A stretch of DNA of 64,000 nucleotides from Oegoconia quadripuncta (GCA_949316235.1 OX438743.1:20395771-20459770); one strand, 5' to 3'; shown: positions 45,769 through 56,065, counted from the first letter of the stretch. Notes: generated by a model not told the origin, from the letters alone. Made by a program: numbers and translations.

Positions 45769-46081
45769 AGAGATTTATTAAGTATATGCAAAGACAATTT
45801 AAAATCACATTCATATAATATTAGATTTATCAGTAGCTTTAGTCTCTAAGGTATGTTGTAATTAAGGGATCCCGGTTTCCCAGTTCCCGTGGGAATTTTA
45901 TAAAATCTTCTCTTAGTGTGCCTCTATGTAATCCAAGGAACACACAAATTTCATCAACATTTACGGTTCTTCGTTAATTAATCAGTGAGTCCATAGAAAT
46001 AACTTTATAGGTATAAATAAATTATTTATTTATTACTTCGCAAACAAAATGTGTTCTCTATATGGTTAAATATTTTATTGC

Positions 46082-46299
46082 AAGCACTCGTGGCGCAGTC
46101 GCATTCGCTATCAGTTTTCGATTAGCGAAGTTAAGCAATATCTGGCACTGTCAGTCTTTGGATGGGTGACCACTAGTTAGTGGTATTTTAATACGAGTGT
46201 TTCCGTGCTTTGGATGGCGCGCTAAGTATGTAGTCGGTCCGGGTTGTTTTCAGAAGGTAGTCGTTAAGCCAAGTCGGTGGCCCACAGTGGTGGCCTAGA
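46082..46299 (+). repeat. 5S-rRNA-derived SINE
   Basis: The segment 'gattagcgaagttaagcaat' followed by 'cagtctttggatgggtgacc' aligns with the A box, intermediate element and C box of animal 5S rRNA, so the head is a 5S-type pol III promoter (a SINE3-type element). The body has 'acgagtgtttccgtgctt' and 'aagccaagtcggtggccc'. Copies or parts are at 13,661, 51,023, 54,215 and 59,083. It is interrupted at 46,299 by an AT-rich insertion; similar 3' sequence resumes near 46,838. It is not a functional 5S gene: it lacks the 5S ends and pol III terminator context. Confidence 0.75.
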
Positions 46300-46837
46300 A
46301 TAGAATAGAATAATCTTTATTTGCTAAAAATGTGGTACACAAGGTTGTTAATTATAAAATAAAGTATCACACATTTTACCAGGAACTGGCATGGAGAATA
46401 GAATTAATAATAAAATAATAGATTTAAATACCTAAACAATTACAATCAAATAAAAAATTATAATAATAATCCATCAATTACAATAATGCTAGGTTATTTG
46501 TGATTATAAATAAAATATAAATAAATAAAATATCCTTAGACATACACACAGCGCCATCCAGTTCCACACCATTCCACACGTTATAATATAATGTCAAATA
46601 ATTTAGTCTAATGTCACAATAATTCAAAAATTTAATATATCCGATGTCATTAAAATAATATAAAATTTCACAATAAAGCAACAACGTTTTGTCGTATAAC
46701 ATTTTGTTTTTTTATTTATTTTTATTTCGAATTAAGTCACAGACGGAACAGCTAGTCGCACCGTTATTATAGCCAGTTATATCAATATACAGTGTCAGTT
46801 ATTTCAGCATAGGTAATAATGAATTCAACATTAAATA
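46300..46837. repeat. AT-rich insertion within the 5S-SINE, with SINE-gamma fragment
   Basis: Begins with 'agaatagaatagaataatc', a LINE-like 3' terminus read in reverse, and includes a SINE-gamma 3' fragment at 46,524-46,580. No coding content. Confidence 0.4.
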
Positions 46838-46990
46838 AACAGAACTCATTTGTAAAAACACTGGCTGTCAGGTGGCCACAAGTCTCACACAAATCTACCA
46901 ATCCGCACTAGGGCCGCGTGGATTATGATACATAACCTGTCCCAGTGAAAGGAGGCTGAGCCTGAAACATACGACAATAAGTTTTCAAAA
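46838..46990 (+). repeat. 5S-SINE 3' part
   Basis: 'ggtggccacaagtctcacac', 'accaatccgcactaggg' and 'gtggattatgatacataacc' match the 3' portions at 51,395, 54,270 and 59,140. Confidence 0.55.
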
Positions 46991-47089
46991 TATTCAAAGG
47001 CGAGCTAATCTCTGCATGAGATCTGGAAGGAGACAATTTAGGATTCTTTAGAAGTAGACAAAGAATTTATATAACCACTCATCATCATC

Positions 47090-47410
47090 TTCTTGCCCTG
47101 GGACAAATTTATTTAGGGTCTGCGCAATACGTCTTATTCTTCCAATCTTCTCTATCAGCAGTTACCTCCTCATTCACGCCCTTTTCGTTCATATCACCCT
47201 TCACACAATCCATCCATCTTTTCCGTGGTCCTCCTTTCCAACCATACACCCATATTCATCATTCTCTAAGTAACATGCTTTTCATCCCTCCTCATAACAT
47301 CCTCATCCTCAGTCCATACCCAAACGATTTCTTTTCAACTTTTCTGTCACGGGTGCCACTTTTAAACTCCCTCTTACATACTGCTTAGATAACTGCTTTA
47401 TTATAGTTTA
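47090..47410 (-). pseudogene. RTE-like LINE C-terminus, degraded
   Basis: Diverged copy of the 4,556-4,851 element on the minus strand. Plus-strand landmarks 'tcatccctcctcataacat', 'acaatccatccatcttttcc' and 'ttctctatcagcagttacc' correspond to those in the intact tail at 4.6-4.8 kb. Frameshifts break the reading frame. Confidence 0.6.
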
Positions 47411-47559
47411 TATAACTTATTTACTTACAATAACAATATGAGTTTGAAAAGCAAATAACCCGACAGCATATTTTGTATTTCGCGGACGCCATGTTAGATT
47501 TTTTTAGCCTAAAACATATCCTATGACACTCCAGGGATCAAGACAAATCTATTGACACC

Positions 47560-47745
47560 ATGGCCGGCAACGCATCTGTGACCCTTTTGGTGTTGCGGGT
47601 GTCCATGGGCGGCGGTGATTGCTTTCCATCAGGTGACCCGCATGCTCGTTTGCCGCCCTCTCATATATAAAAAAAAATGGTAGCATTTTGTAATATATAA
47701 GAGATGTAAGTAGGCAATTTTAACGTATTTAAGCTATTGTTGCAC
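47560..47745 (+). repeat. LINE-A 3' end
   Basis: 'ggccggcaacgcatctgtg' to 'gtttgccgccctctcatat' plus A9. The similarity to the 28.4-28.8 kb copy continues about 60 bp past the A run ('aagagatgtaagtaggc'), so the true repeat unit is longer than the LINE tail. Confidence 0.65.
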
Positions 47746-48339
47746 TTCGAAATCGCTCAAGCCGTTTAGGCTACAGAGGGTAACATAGAAATCTACATAC
47801 ATACTTATATACATACACTCGAAAAACGTTACCCTCCTTCCTTCGGCAGTCGGGTAAAATAGAAGGCAATAAGACAAATCATCATCAAAATCAAAATATG
47901 CTTTATTTTGTAACACAGGGTACACTTAAAATAGTCAGATTTTAAGCTACTGCTACTACCACTACATCATTATTACAATGCTTTTAACGTTTCGTTCAGA
48001 TCGGTTTCTCTTCACACAAAGATAGGTCGATGTAGATGTTTTTTTTTAGTTTAAATCCAGGCTCGTCTTGGGTAATTGATTTCGTTGTTTATTTACCTTG
48101 ATTCGTTTGTCCACTTGTAGGCGACCTGGGAACAATTGCACTGTTTTATGTATATGTTAAGCTTGGGCCGAATGGTAAACCTTGAAAGTAAACATATATC
48201 CTTTAAGACTCTTACAATTATGTGGAATCTAACGAGACATTTAGTTAAATCCAGTAAACTTTTCAAGCTGGACCCTGGCGCATCCGGTAGGATGCGATGA
48301 AGGAATGTATATTGATACATACATCCGAAAAACATTGCT

Positions 48340-49280
48340 CTTTTAGCGTCGGGTTATGGCCATAAACTAATGTTAACCCGTTATGGTTATTGTAGTTAAT
48401 GCAGGTTTTTGTTTGTTTTGTTTGTTTTTAATACTATAGGCTTCCCACAGTGACGAATCTCACGATACCTCAGTCGGGTAAGAACAAGCCAAGTCTCAAA
48501 AGTACCGTCCTAATACCTTGCCTGTTTATATTAGAAATGTCCCCAAAGAAGGCGGATTCGCCAAACTACTGAAAACATTCTTGTTAGATTGTAACTCCCA
48601 CGATACGTGAAAATATTCACGACAGGTAGTATAATTAATGAAGTTATAAAAGGAAAACTATCACAAGCAAGTACATCTTACAATTAATAGTCGAAAATCT
48701 TATAAAATGTACTTTGAAAATTATTTGTCCAACAACAAACCCCTAACTCCGCATATTGTGTGAGCAAGTACGGAACATCACACTACGCATGGCCCCACAC
48801 GCACTTGGCCGCTTTATACCTGGTTCTATGCACGAATAAACACTACATTTCATCGATATTCAGTATGTTCATTTCGGCTCTTCAGTCCCATCGTCAGTCA
48901 TTTATTCAATTATGCTAAATGAATGATGAGACCGCGTGTTACTTGCTGCCAATAAACGCGAACTGATTCATAAAACGTGGAATTGGCGTAAATTGCCGAA
49001 TGCATTTTACCCACAGTAAGGAACAAGTAGATGAATCGTTTTACCGCGCCATCGTCTTTATTGCATTGTAATAGAGTCCATGCCGATTCATTATTGTAAT
49101 GCCTATTATACGTCCATTAGCCAGTACAATAAACGATTTTAATATTCGACTCGTTAGTAACTACATTAATTTGGACATTCGAATGGCAAATTAGTAGTGT
49201 ACTAACAAATATCTTCGAATAACTAAAACGCGTATCCAGTTAATCATAAAAAGAACACAGAAATAACTGATTGAGAGATA
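48340..49280. other. Gene-free stretch
   Basis: No supported gene. A dispersed repeat (copy of 10,690-10,878) lies at 48,650-48,820. Confidence 0.4.
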
Positions 49281-49281
49281 C

Positions 49282-49614
49282 TTTTTTTTTATGAACAACG
49301 GGTTGGTACTTCACACCTCAATCACACCTGATGTCAAGTGAAGATGAGGTCGAAGGTGGAAGCGTACTGACCCGGAAACCCCAACACATTTGGGGGACTG
49401 GCTATGTTATCTCTGACAACCGGAACACAACAATGCTATTAACATTGCTGCTTGGCGGCAGATTTAGATAATATGGTGGTAACTAGCCAGGCGGACATTT
49501 TAAAATGCCCTACCACCAACCAAATCGAGTACTTAAACATGTACCCCGCTGGGATCGAACCCGCGACCTCCGAATCGTAAACCCAATGTTGTTTAACATT
49601 GAGCCACCGAGGCG
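49282..49614 (-). repeat. SINE-alpha, full length, minus strand
   Basis: Complete from head ('gcctcggtggctcaatg' on minus) to poly(A). Confidence 0.85.
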
Positions 49615-49629
49615 GCTTTGTAGTGGCTG

Positions 49630-51020
49630 ATTCAGTGAAGTCGGTTAGTAATTTCACCATGTTAATATCTTCGTAACTGAAGATTACCTCAGCAACGATC
49701 TGTACAATTAGACATATACCTACTTACATGATTTAATTAAAATTGATTAATACACTAATCCAGTTTGGATGAAGTTTCAACTGTTTGCAAATTCCAACTC
49801 AATCAGAACTGTCTTGGGCATACCTTAGAAGTTCAAAAGGTAATTTCAACTGGCCTGAGTTTGTAATCCTTGTGACATTTAACCTAAGGGTGTATACGTG
49901 TTTTGGATGAAATATCAGAGGCCGAATTGTCAGAACTTAAGTGATAACGTTTTTTTTTCCAATTTTTTTAAACGATTCTATTCAAATATGAAGAAATTAA
50001 AAGGAAACGGGGCTCGACATTTCTCATTAGTGACACAGTAAAAATTAAACCCCGACGTATAAATTTGTGTGTGTGTGCAGTCCTTGTCTAGATGCATCTC
50101 AGGATTTCATGGTACGAATTGAGTCGATTTTTTTAATATTAAAGACTAAATAAGTTACCAGCGCATATTAGTGACAGTCCTTCCGTGTCTGTGAACTAGA
50201 AGAGGTTAAAAGTACTATCATTCTCAATCATTAGTATGAGTTTGACTAGGCATTTATTATTGAATTTATATGTATTTCGTTATTTGTTTTTTTAAGTATG
50301 TAGTTTATTATTAAATGTATTTGTTTCATATGTACGAGTATCTATTATTAACTACGTATATATTTTTTTGGTTCCACATATTTATTTGTTCCCCCTCCCG
50401 TGTAACATTCTAACTTTTTTGTACACATTTTCTAAGTGTAATCTGTTTGTATTTCTTGTGCAATAAAGAATAAAGAATAAACGAGGGTGCAAGTTTGATG
50501 ATGAACGGTTCAGCTGTTTCGAAAATATATAGCTTTTAACAGAGATTTTTTGTGTATTTAGATATATTATATTTATTTATTTATTTATTTATAATTTATT
50601 GCACACGAGTACACATAAAAGTCAAATACATACTAGATATAGGATGTACAAAAGGCACTAGCTTATCACTAAAAAGAGATTTCTTCCAGCAAGACCCTGC
50701 AAATGTGAAGGAAAACAGGTTCGATAGGATAGACATACATACGTGCACTGAGAAAAAAATGTTCATAATCAACTTAAAATCAAAAGACTATAATAATAAT
50801 ACTTCAAATACAATAGAATAAATACCTATTTAATATTAAATAAAATACGTACATAAGTAGTATCATAGTAGTTCGTGAGATTTCTTTTCTTCTTTATGTT
50901 TAAGATTAAACCTAATGGACATCGGTTGAATGTAAGTGTAGTTAGTTGGTTTGGTTTATCTGGATGATATAATCGCTTGTCTCGGAGGTTTTCTAAATTT
51001 TCTATTGGTAGTTATATTAT
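49630..51020. other. Gene-free stretch
   Basis: Only AT-rich sequence and short dispersed-repeat pieces ('gttcagctgtttcgaaaat', 'agagatttcttccagcaag', 'gttggtttggtttatctgg'). The missing last exon of gene A could be here or further left, but I could not identify it. Confidence 0.4.
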
Positions 51021-51022
51021 AA

Positions 51023-51126
51023 AGCACTCGTGACGCAGTCGTATTCGCTATTCGTTTTCAATTAGCGCCATGATTGGCGCAGTCAGTCCATGGATGGGTA
51101 ACCACTAAATAATGTGTTACAGGTTA
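51023..51126 (+). repeat. 5S-SINE head (interrupted copy)
   Basis: 'gcactcgtgacgcagtcg', 'ttcaattagcgcc' and 'ccatggatgggtaaccac' are the 5S-like promoter. The copy is split by an unrelated 135 bp ending in ATTT repeats. Confidence 0.65.
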
Positions 51127-51261
51127 CATTGTAAGAATATTAAAATCAACGGAGTATATTTTCTGCCTATAAACTATTTATAGTTCGGTAGAAGTGTGTG
51201 AAATATGTAACTCTGAAAGAAACTCAAAATAAACGTTTTATTTATTTATTTATTCATTTAT

Positions 51262-51440
51262 TTAGTGGTATTTAGAGTTTATCCTTGCTTTGGTGTACAC
51301 GTTAAATTGTCGGTCCCAGTTGTTTTCAATTGAAGGCAGATGTTAAGCCAAAGTCGGTAGCCTACAGGAGCGGTTTAACAACGCTGATGGGTGGCCACTT
51401 GTCTGACACAAATCAACTAATCAATTGTAAATTATTTTGC
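51262..51440 (+). repeat. 5S-SINE body (interrupted copy)
   Basis: Resumes at 'gtggtatttagagtttatcc' and contains 'gtcggtcccagttgttttc' and 'ttaagccaaagtcggtagcc'. Confidence 0.65.
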
Positions 51441-51450
51441 GCAATAAAGA

Positions 51451-51664
51451 GTATTTGTGTTGTGTTGTGTTGTGTTGTGTTGTGTTGTGTTGTGTTGTGT
51501 TGTATTGTGTTGTGTTGTGTTGTGTTGTGTTGTGTTGTGTTGTGTTGTGATGTGTTGTGTTGTGTTGAGTTGTGTTGTGTTGTGTTGTGTTGTGTTGTGT
51601 TGTGTTGTTGTTGTGTTGTGTTGTGTTGTGTTGTGTTGTGTTGTGTTGTGTTGTGTTGTGTTGT
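51451..51664. repeat. (GTGTT)n pentanucleotide array
   Basis: About 43 units over 214 bp with a few single-base variants (GTATT, GTGAT, GAGTT, GTTGTT). The Cys/Val-rich and Asn/Thr/Gln-rich frames across it are artefacts. It sits inside gene A, 3' of exon 4. Confidence 0.95.
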
Positions 51665-51781
51665 AATCTGCTATAGACCCGCGTGAAGGATTACGACCCA
51701 GAGAGGAGGCAATGCCCCTACAATGGGAAAGTGTAAGGCTGTTGATGATGATGATTGTGTAAACGATGTCTATATACTCAC

Positions 51782-52018
51782 GGTATAACATCCGACCCTC
51801 AATGAAATTATCCTTCACGATCCAGAAATTGAAGACCCACTGGACCACTCCTCCGCAGCTGGCATACGCGAACAGCAGCGAGATCCATGTGGTATCATCA
51901 ACTACCGCAGGGTCTGACTGGATGGGAAAATCCAGGCCCTCAGTCTTGTTCACCCAACGAAGACTTTCTTGGTCTTCATTTATGTATTCCAAGATGTCCT
52001 CTAGAACATGGAATGTGA
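51782..52018 (-). CDS. Gene A (four-TM protein), exon 4
   Basis: 237 bp bounded by acceptor 'aaatttatag' and donor 'C|gtgagt'. It begins with two bases that complete a codon started in exon 3 and ends with one base over, so at least one more exon must follow. It encodes an acidic extracellular-type segment ('VLEDILEYINEDQESLRW', 'LDFPIQSDPAVVDDTTW') and then TM4 ('WISLLFAYASCGGVVQWVFN'), ending near 'EGRMLYR'. It aligns with the second half of gene B's last exon ('FAGWLPIIAALSW...ILILNIYCC'). The C-terminal exon was not found to the left: the (GTGTT)n array and SINEs lie there. Confidence 0.7.
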
Positions 52019-52230
52019 CTATAAATTTTAAATTTTGAAAACATATAGACGTCAAAACTACGGAGCCGCACTAGTGGAATGAAATGTGGAGATTCGCAGG
52101 AGAATTAAGGTGACCGATGTCTATAGCGCGAAGAATTAGAATGGCGGGCATAATAACATATTTTTAACTACATGGGAAATTGTATTTGCATTTGTATAAA
52201 ATGTAAATTTTTGGCTAAGAATTACATTTT

Positions 52231-52591
52231 AGGTCTTAGCATACGTGACGGGTAATTTCTCGGACGGAACGGAGACGGGACGGGTATAGTTCCTAACGTG
52301 AAAGTGGTTTTAAAACATACGTACGCAGTGACGGTGTTCAACAATAGTCGTGCTAGTGCTGCAACCATATTTCAGCACAAAATGTTCGATTTTACTTTTG
52401 AAGAACTAGCAATGGTTGCCGTAGCATTAGATGAAGAAGATGCCATAACGATGTTTTTTCTATTGCCGTCCCGTTCCGCCCGTGTTTCTCGCCACGTGTA
52501 TTTTATTGCTATGTTTTTAAATGCAACGATGTCAAAAAATCGTCCCGTTCCGTCCGGCACGAGAATAAACACGTCACGTATGCTAAGACCT
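52231..52591 (+). mobile_element. Harbinger-like MITE with perfect 20-bp inverted ends
   Basis: The ends AGGTCTTAGCATACGTGACG and its exact reverse complement (52,572-52,591) bound 361 bp, flanked by TTT on both sides, which fits a 3-bp target duplication of the PIF/Harbinger class. Inside, the ATG at 52,382 opens 'MFDFTFEELAMVAVALDEED', resembling the N-terminus of insect HARBI1-like nucleases. That part is followed by unrelated sequence, so it is an internally deleted derivative. It lies in intron 3 of gene A, 213 bp upstream of exon 4. Confidence 0.75.
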
Positions 52592-52891
52592 TTTGACTTT
52601 CTCTCTGTGTACTAGGTAAATTGTGTCGGAGCCTTCCGGTGTGCTCTACAAAGCAAACTTGCATGTCCAATCACTAATATTGTATGGAAGCTGTATATTC
52701 CAGGGTCGCTATAAGGGATGAATGGGGAGTTATTATTTCTACCGCTGCTTTTGTATGACATCGTAACTTCAAAGTTTAGAAAACCCCCGTAAGGTTATGA
52801 CGTCATCTTCGAAACTTAGGCTAATAACGTCCCCTAGCCAACATACATACAGATATATCCCAAACATTAGTATTTGGGTCTTCCGAACAAT

Positions 52892-53133
52892 AAAATAAAT
52901 ATATAAATATTTCAGATACATACAGCAATCATCTAGGCCCAAACTAAGCAAAGCTTGTACTATGGATACTAGATAACGGATAAACATACATAAATATTTA
53001 TATAAACATCCATGACTCAGGTATAAATGTTCATATTAATCACACAAATATTTACCCGTCGCGGGATTCGAACCCGCAACCGTTGGTTTTGCTGACAGGG
53101 TCACTATCCACTAAACCAATCGGTCACACCCAC
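52892..53133 (-). repeat. SINE-beta, full length, minus strand
   Basis: On the minus strand: A-box region 'tggtttagtggatag', perfect B box 'GGTTCGAATCC', body with 'catggatgtttatataaat' and 'gtactatgg...', then an AT-rich tail. AACAAT occurs at 52,886-52,891 and 53,134-53,139, a likely short target duplication. It is inserted in the dispersed repeat known from 6,355-6,440. Confidence 0.8.
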
Positions 53134-53399
53134 AACAATCCACGGTTCACAAATTCAAAGTCAAAGTCAAAGTCAAAAAATATTTATTTCGTAGGATAAA
53201 GATTATCACTTGAAAACGTCACATTTTTTATCCATTTGGAATTATACAGAAATGCACACGTGGCACGTGCAAATCGCCGTAGAAACGTGCAAATCGAGAG
53301 ATGATTTTTCCATACCGAAACTACACAGCACAACGCTCATATTTTTACACTAAAGTCCCAATCTAGTTATTAACCTGGAGGTACTCAAGGTACAAATTC

Positions 53400-53740
53400 A
53401 ACCCTGTCTATTCTACTAACACAGCTTGCTATTGAAGTGCTCTGTAACTACTTTATAGGAATATTCACGACGTTACCAGGTTCTAAAGCTCTTAGCTCTG
53501 CAGCCTTAAGAGGAGTTATCAATTACCGAACCTTGCCAAATCGAACATCGAATGCAGCCCATTCAAAGCACTTCGATTGGAACTGCACTCTGGAGAGAAA
53601 TATCTGCTATTATAATGGCTGGATCTGGAGCAAATGTTCGATATGAAAACTTAGTCAAGGCAGGATTTCGTTTAAAGCTTGCGCAGACGAGGGACTTTTG
53701 TCCGCGGACTTTTTTGTCCGCTTACAACTGCATCTAGTAA
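53400..53740 (+). other. Open stretch of unknown nature in intron 3 of gene A
   Basis: Two overlapping plus-strand frames (53,437-53,646 and 53,552-53,737) have no recognised motif. They may be decayed retroelement sequence; I do not call a gene. Confidence 0.3.
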
Positions 53741-53955
53741 CGTACACGAGTGATTAAAAGTACTGTGTAATTAACTCACTAATTACACTATCCTTGATTC
53801 TATCTTTCAAAGTCACCCCACTCATTCTGTTAAGAACGTTGATATTCAGTGGAGCTGCCAATGACGTTACGGACAGAAGTCTACAAAGAATAAACTAAAA
53901 CAATAATAAATATAGTTGTGTTCTGACAATAAAAGAATGGGTTTAGTAAGGAATA

Positions 53956-54180
53956 ATAATAATAAATATTTCGGACACTCACACCAATCATCTAGTCTCA
54001 AACTAAGCAAAGCTTGTGCTATGGATACTAGATAACAGATAAACATACATAAATATTTATATAAATATCGGAATAAATATTCGTATTTATCACACAAACA
54101 TTCACCCCTCGCGGGATTCGAACCCGCAACCGTTAGTTTCGCTGATAGGGTCACTATCCACTACACCAATCGGTCGTCGT
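53956..54180 (-). mobile_element. SINE-beta with exact 16-bp target duplication
   Basis: 225-bp copy on the minus strand with B box 'GGTTCGAATCC'. It is flanked by GGTTTAGTAAGGAATA at 53,940-53,955 and again at 54,181-54,196. A perfect long duplication indicates a young insertion. It lies in intron 3 of gene A. Confidence 0.9.
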
Positions 54181-54214
54181 GGTTTAGTAAGGAATACCAC
54201 CTTTAAGAGTTCCC

Positions 54215-54350
54215 CGACTCTTGTAAGCCACTAAGTCACAAGGAAAGTGGACGGACTATTTTGTGCCCACTAGTCTGATACATATCCACCAATCAATGAG
54301 CCGGTCTGGTGGATTATGGCCCATACCCTCACCTAGTATACTATGGAATA
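54215..54350 (+). repeat. 5S-SINE 3' part
   Basis: 'gtgcccactagtctgataca', 'accaatcaatgagccgg' and 'ggtggattatggcccatacc' match the other 3' parts. It ends 6 bp from the exon 3 donor. Confidence 0.55.
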
Positions 54351-54355
54351 CTTAC

Positions 54356-54549
54356 TTTCCGTCCTAGTTTTCCCCATTTCCACGAGAAATAGCGCGGTGT
54401 ACACAATACCCAATATCAGCAGCCCGACACCAGCCAGGGTGAACAGGAGCAGCGTAGCGTAGAAGCCACAAGGGCGTCTGCTTTGGGTCATGTGAGCCAG
54501 GTAAAATAGAGTCCAGAGGAGATGTGTAGTTAGCCATATCTGAACTCGT
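54356..54549 (-). CDS. Gene A (four-TM protein), exon 3
   Basis: 194 bp with a strong acceptor ('tttccttcatcttgcag') and donor 'GGAAA|gtaagt'. It starts with one base that completes a codon and ends with one base over (64 full codons between). It encodes TM2 ('IWLTTHLLWTLFYLAHM'), a short basic loop 'TQSRRPCG' and TM3 ('ATLLLFTLAGVGLLILGIVY'), ending 'LVEMGKTRTE'. It aligns with gene B exon 3 ('YINISLVIHIIWFIITFCLW', 'FFYTSACIVAFDLSMGILYV'), where the same TM2-loop-TM3 arrangement and the same entry phase occur. Confidence 0.8.
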
Positions 54550-54599
54550 CTGCAAGATGAAGGAAAGATTAGAAAGGGGTGACATTCCGTATCTAATTA

Positions 54600-55330
54600 G
54601 CAGAATTTGTCACTTTGACTGGATTCGCGTTTGACCACAATCTCACCTGATGGAAAGTGACGATGTGGTCGGAGATGAACCACGCGATCTCAGTAAATGC
54701 CTATTCACTCTGCTCTTGAAGATCCCAAGGTTGTAGGATTCAGGAAAGACTGACGCCGGAAGGGAGTTCCATGCCTTGGCTGTTCGGATGATGAATGAAG
54801 AATCGAACTTCTTAGTGCGAATTTTCGGTATATTAACTATATACGGGTGGAATCCCTCCCGATGCCTAGTGGTCGGAAGATGGAAGGGCGACGGTGGAAT
54901 AAGATTATGTAATTCCACATTTATAGTTAGTTTAAAAATGCTAGCACTTCGCCCAAGAAAATTTATTTGTGAACTAAAGAGCATTATAGAAGAAGCGAGC
55001 ATATTCCTTCCTTAAAGGCCGGCAACGCCACTGCGGATCTTCCGTTTCCGTAGATGGTTATGGGCAGAAGTGACACTTACCATCAGGTGCGCCTCTTGCT
55101 CGTTTGCCCACCTCTGCAATAAAAAAAAAAAAAAAAAAATTATAGAAGAACATGTAAGCAAGCTCGCTTCCGCCATACCCTTCGAACTTAACCTATCCAT
55201 GTTGGGGTGCCAAAAACTCCCGTGCTCGCTTCGCTCGCACTCGTGCGGCTCGCTTGCGCCAGTTAAATATAGATGACATCCCAGATGACATTCCATTTTA
55301 CAGGACAGGACAGGCTGGGACAGCACTAGT
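54600..55330 (-). pseudogene. LINE-B ORF2 C-terminus, interrupted
   Basis: The minus strand encodes 'MAEASLLTCSSI', then (after a nested insertion) 'MLFSSQINFLGRSASIFKL', 'IVNIPKIRTKKFDSSFIIR', 'TAKAWNSLPASVFPESYN' and 'FKSRVNRHLL', a typical non-LTR C-terminal tail. The 3' UTR 'actttccatcaggtgagatt' follows. The frame is continuous once the 144-bp insertion at 54,995-55,138 and one copy of its target duplication are set aside. A second copy is at 62,871-63,075. It lies in intron 2 of gene A, antisense to nothing but in the gene's own orientation. Confidence 0.7.
54995..55138 (+). mobile_element. 144-bp retroposed element nested in LINE-B, 12-bp target duplication
   Basis: Carries 'ggccggcaacgccactgcgg', 'catcaggtgcgcctcttgct' and a poly(A) of about 19. 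It is flanked by ATTATAGAAGAA at 54,983-54,994 and 55,139-55,150. It resembles a very short LINE 3' end (LINE-A-related wording) inserted by target-primed reverse transcription. Confidence 0.85.
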
Positions 55331-55365
55331 TAGGGAATAAATACAATAAATGGTGTGAAAAAATT

Positions 55366-55490
55366 AGAACTCGACAGAACTACTGGGAATCCCTAGTACC
55401 ATTTGTTCTGTTGATAGAACTAGTGAGACAAAAATTCCCATTAGTTCGGCCAACAGAACTGTCCAACAGAACTACTGGGAACAAAGTAAT
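55366..55490. repeat. Cluster of 'GAACTACTGGGAA / TTCCCATTAGTTC' units
   Basis: Short, mutually inverted units ('agaactactgggaatccc', 'attcccattagttcgg', 'cagaactactgggaac') give strong self-pairing, similar in design to 45,010-45,170. Confidence 0.5.
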
Positions 55491-55499
55491 TGACTGACG

Positions 55500-56065
55500 T
55501 ACTCACAAATCGTCAGGTGCGGTCCACCACTAACCGACGAGCGTGTATGAAGCATTTGATGAGAGTGGAAGAAACAAAAGCAGTATGTCAGGATCGTTGC
55601 AAGTGCTAAATGTATAGTCTCTGCCTACCGAGGAAACAGATGTGTGCGTGCATGTATATATGGCAAATATAAGAATAGAAAACAAGTTGTGATATATCTA
55701 TCGCCGTTGACAAGTATAAATCAATGGTTGATTTTTGACGTAGTGACAAAGATTGAAAAAGGTATGCTGAGATGGTTTGGACATGTGGAGAGGTGAATGA
55801 CAGAAGACTTACGAAAGAGATATACAAAGCGAATGTGGATGGTAGTGTTGATAGGGGAAGACCACGGTGAACGTACCATGATCAAATCGGGGACGTCTTA
55901 AAGAAAGGCCAAGTCAAGAGTACCCTAAACCGACGAGCATGTATGAACAACCTTATGTAAGTGAAGGAAGCAGAAGAGGTGTGTCAGGATCATAGCAAGT
56001 GGAAGTCTGTGGTGTCTTCCTACCCCTACGGGAAACAGGCGTGACATTATGTATGTATGTATGAT
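55500..56065 (+). pseudogene. RTE-like LINE 3' ends, two partial tandem copies
   Basis: 'atgctgagatggtttggaca' to 'gaagaccacggtgaacg' encodes a frameshifted form of the RTE tail ('LRWFGHVER', 'GEDHGE'). It is followed by 'gtggtgtcttcctaccccta' and 'gggaaacaggcgtgacatt', ending in ATGT repeats. A shorter version of the last part precedes it at 55,500-55,640. Confidence 0.6.

Noticed and set aside
46082..46200. 5S rRNA gene
   Set aside because: Only the internal control region resembles 5S rRNA; the termini differ and it continues into a SINE body.
48100..48290. Candidate last exon of gene A (minus strand, 'SSLKSLLDLTKCLVRF' to 'WTNESR' stop)
   Set aside because: The frame is open in a compatible phase after a possible acceptor, but it shows no similarity to the basic tail of gene B and the acceptor is weak; coincidence cannot be excluded.
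51330..51686. Cys/Val-rich 118-aa frame and Asn/Thr/Gln-rich antisense frame
   Set aside because: Both arise from the (GTGTT)n array.
53050..53130. tRNA-like sequence with a perfect B box
   Set aside because: Head of SINE-beta; repeated at 28,094 and 53,956 with the same body, not an isolated tRNA.
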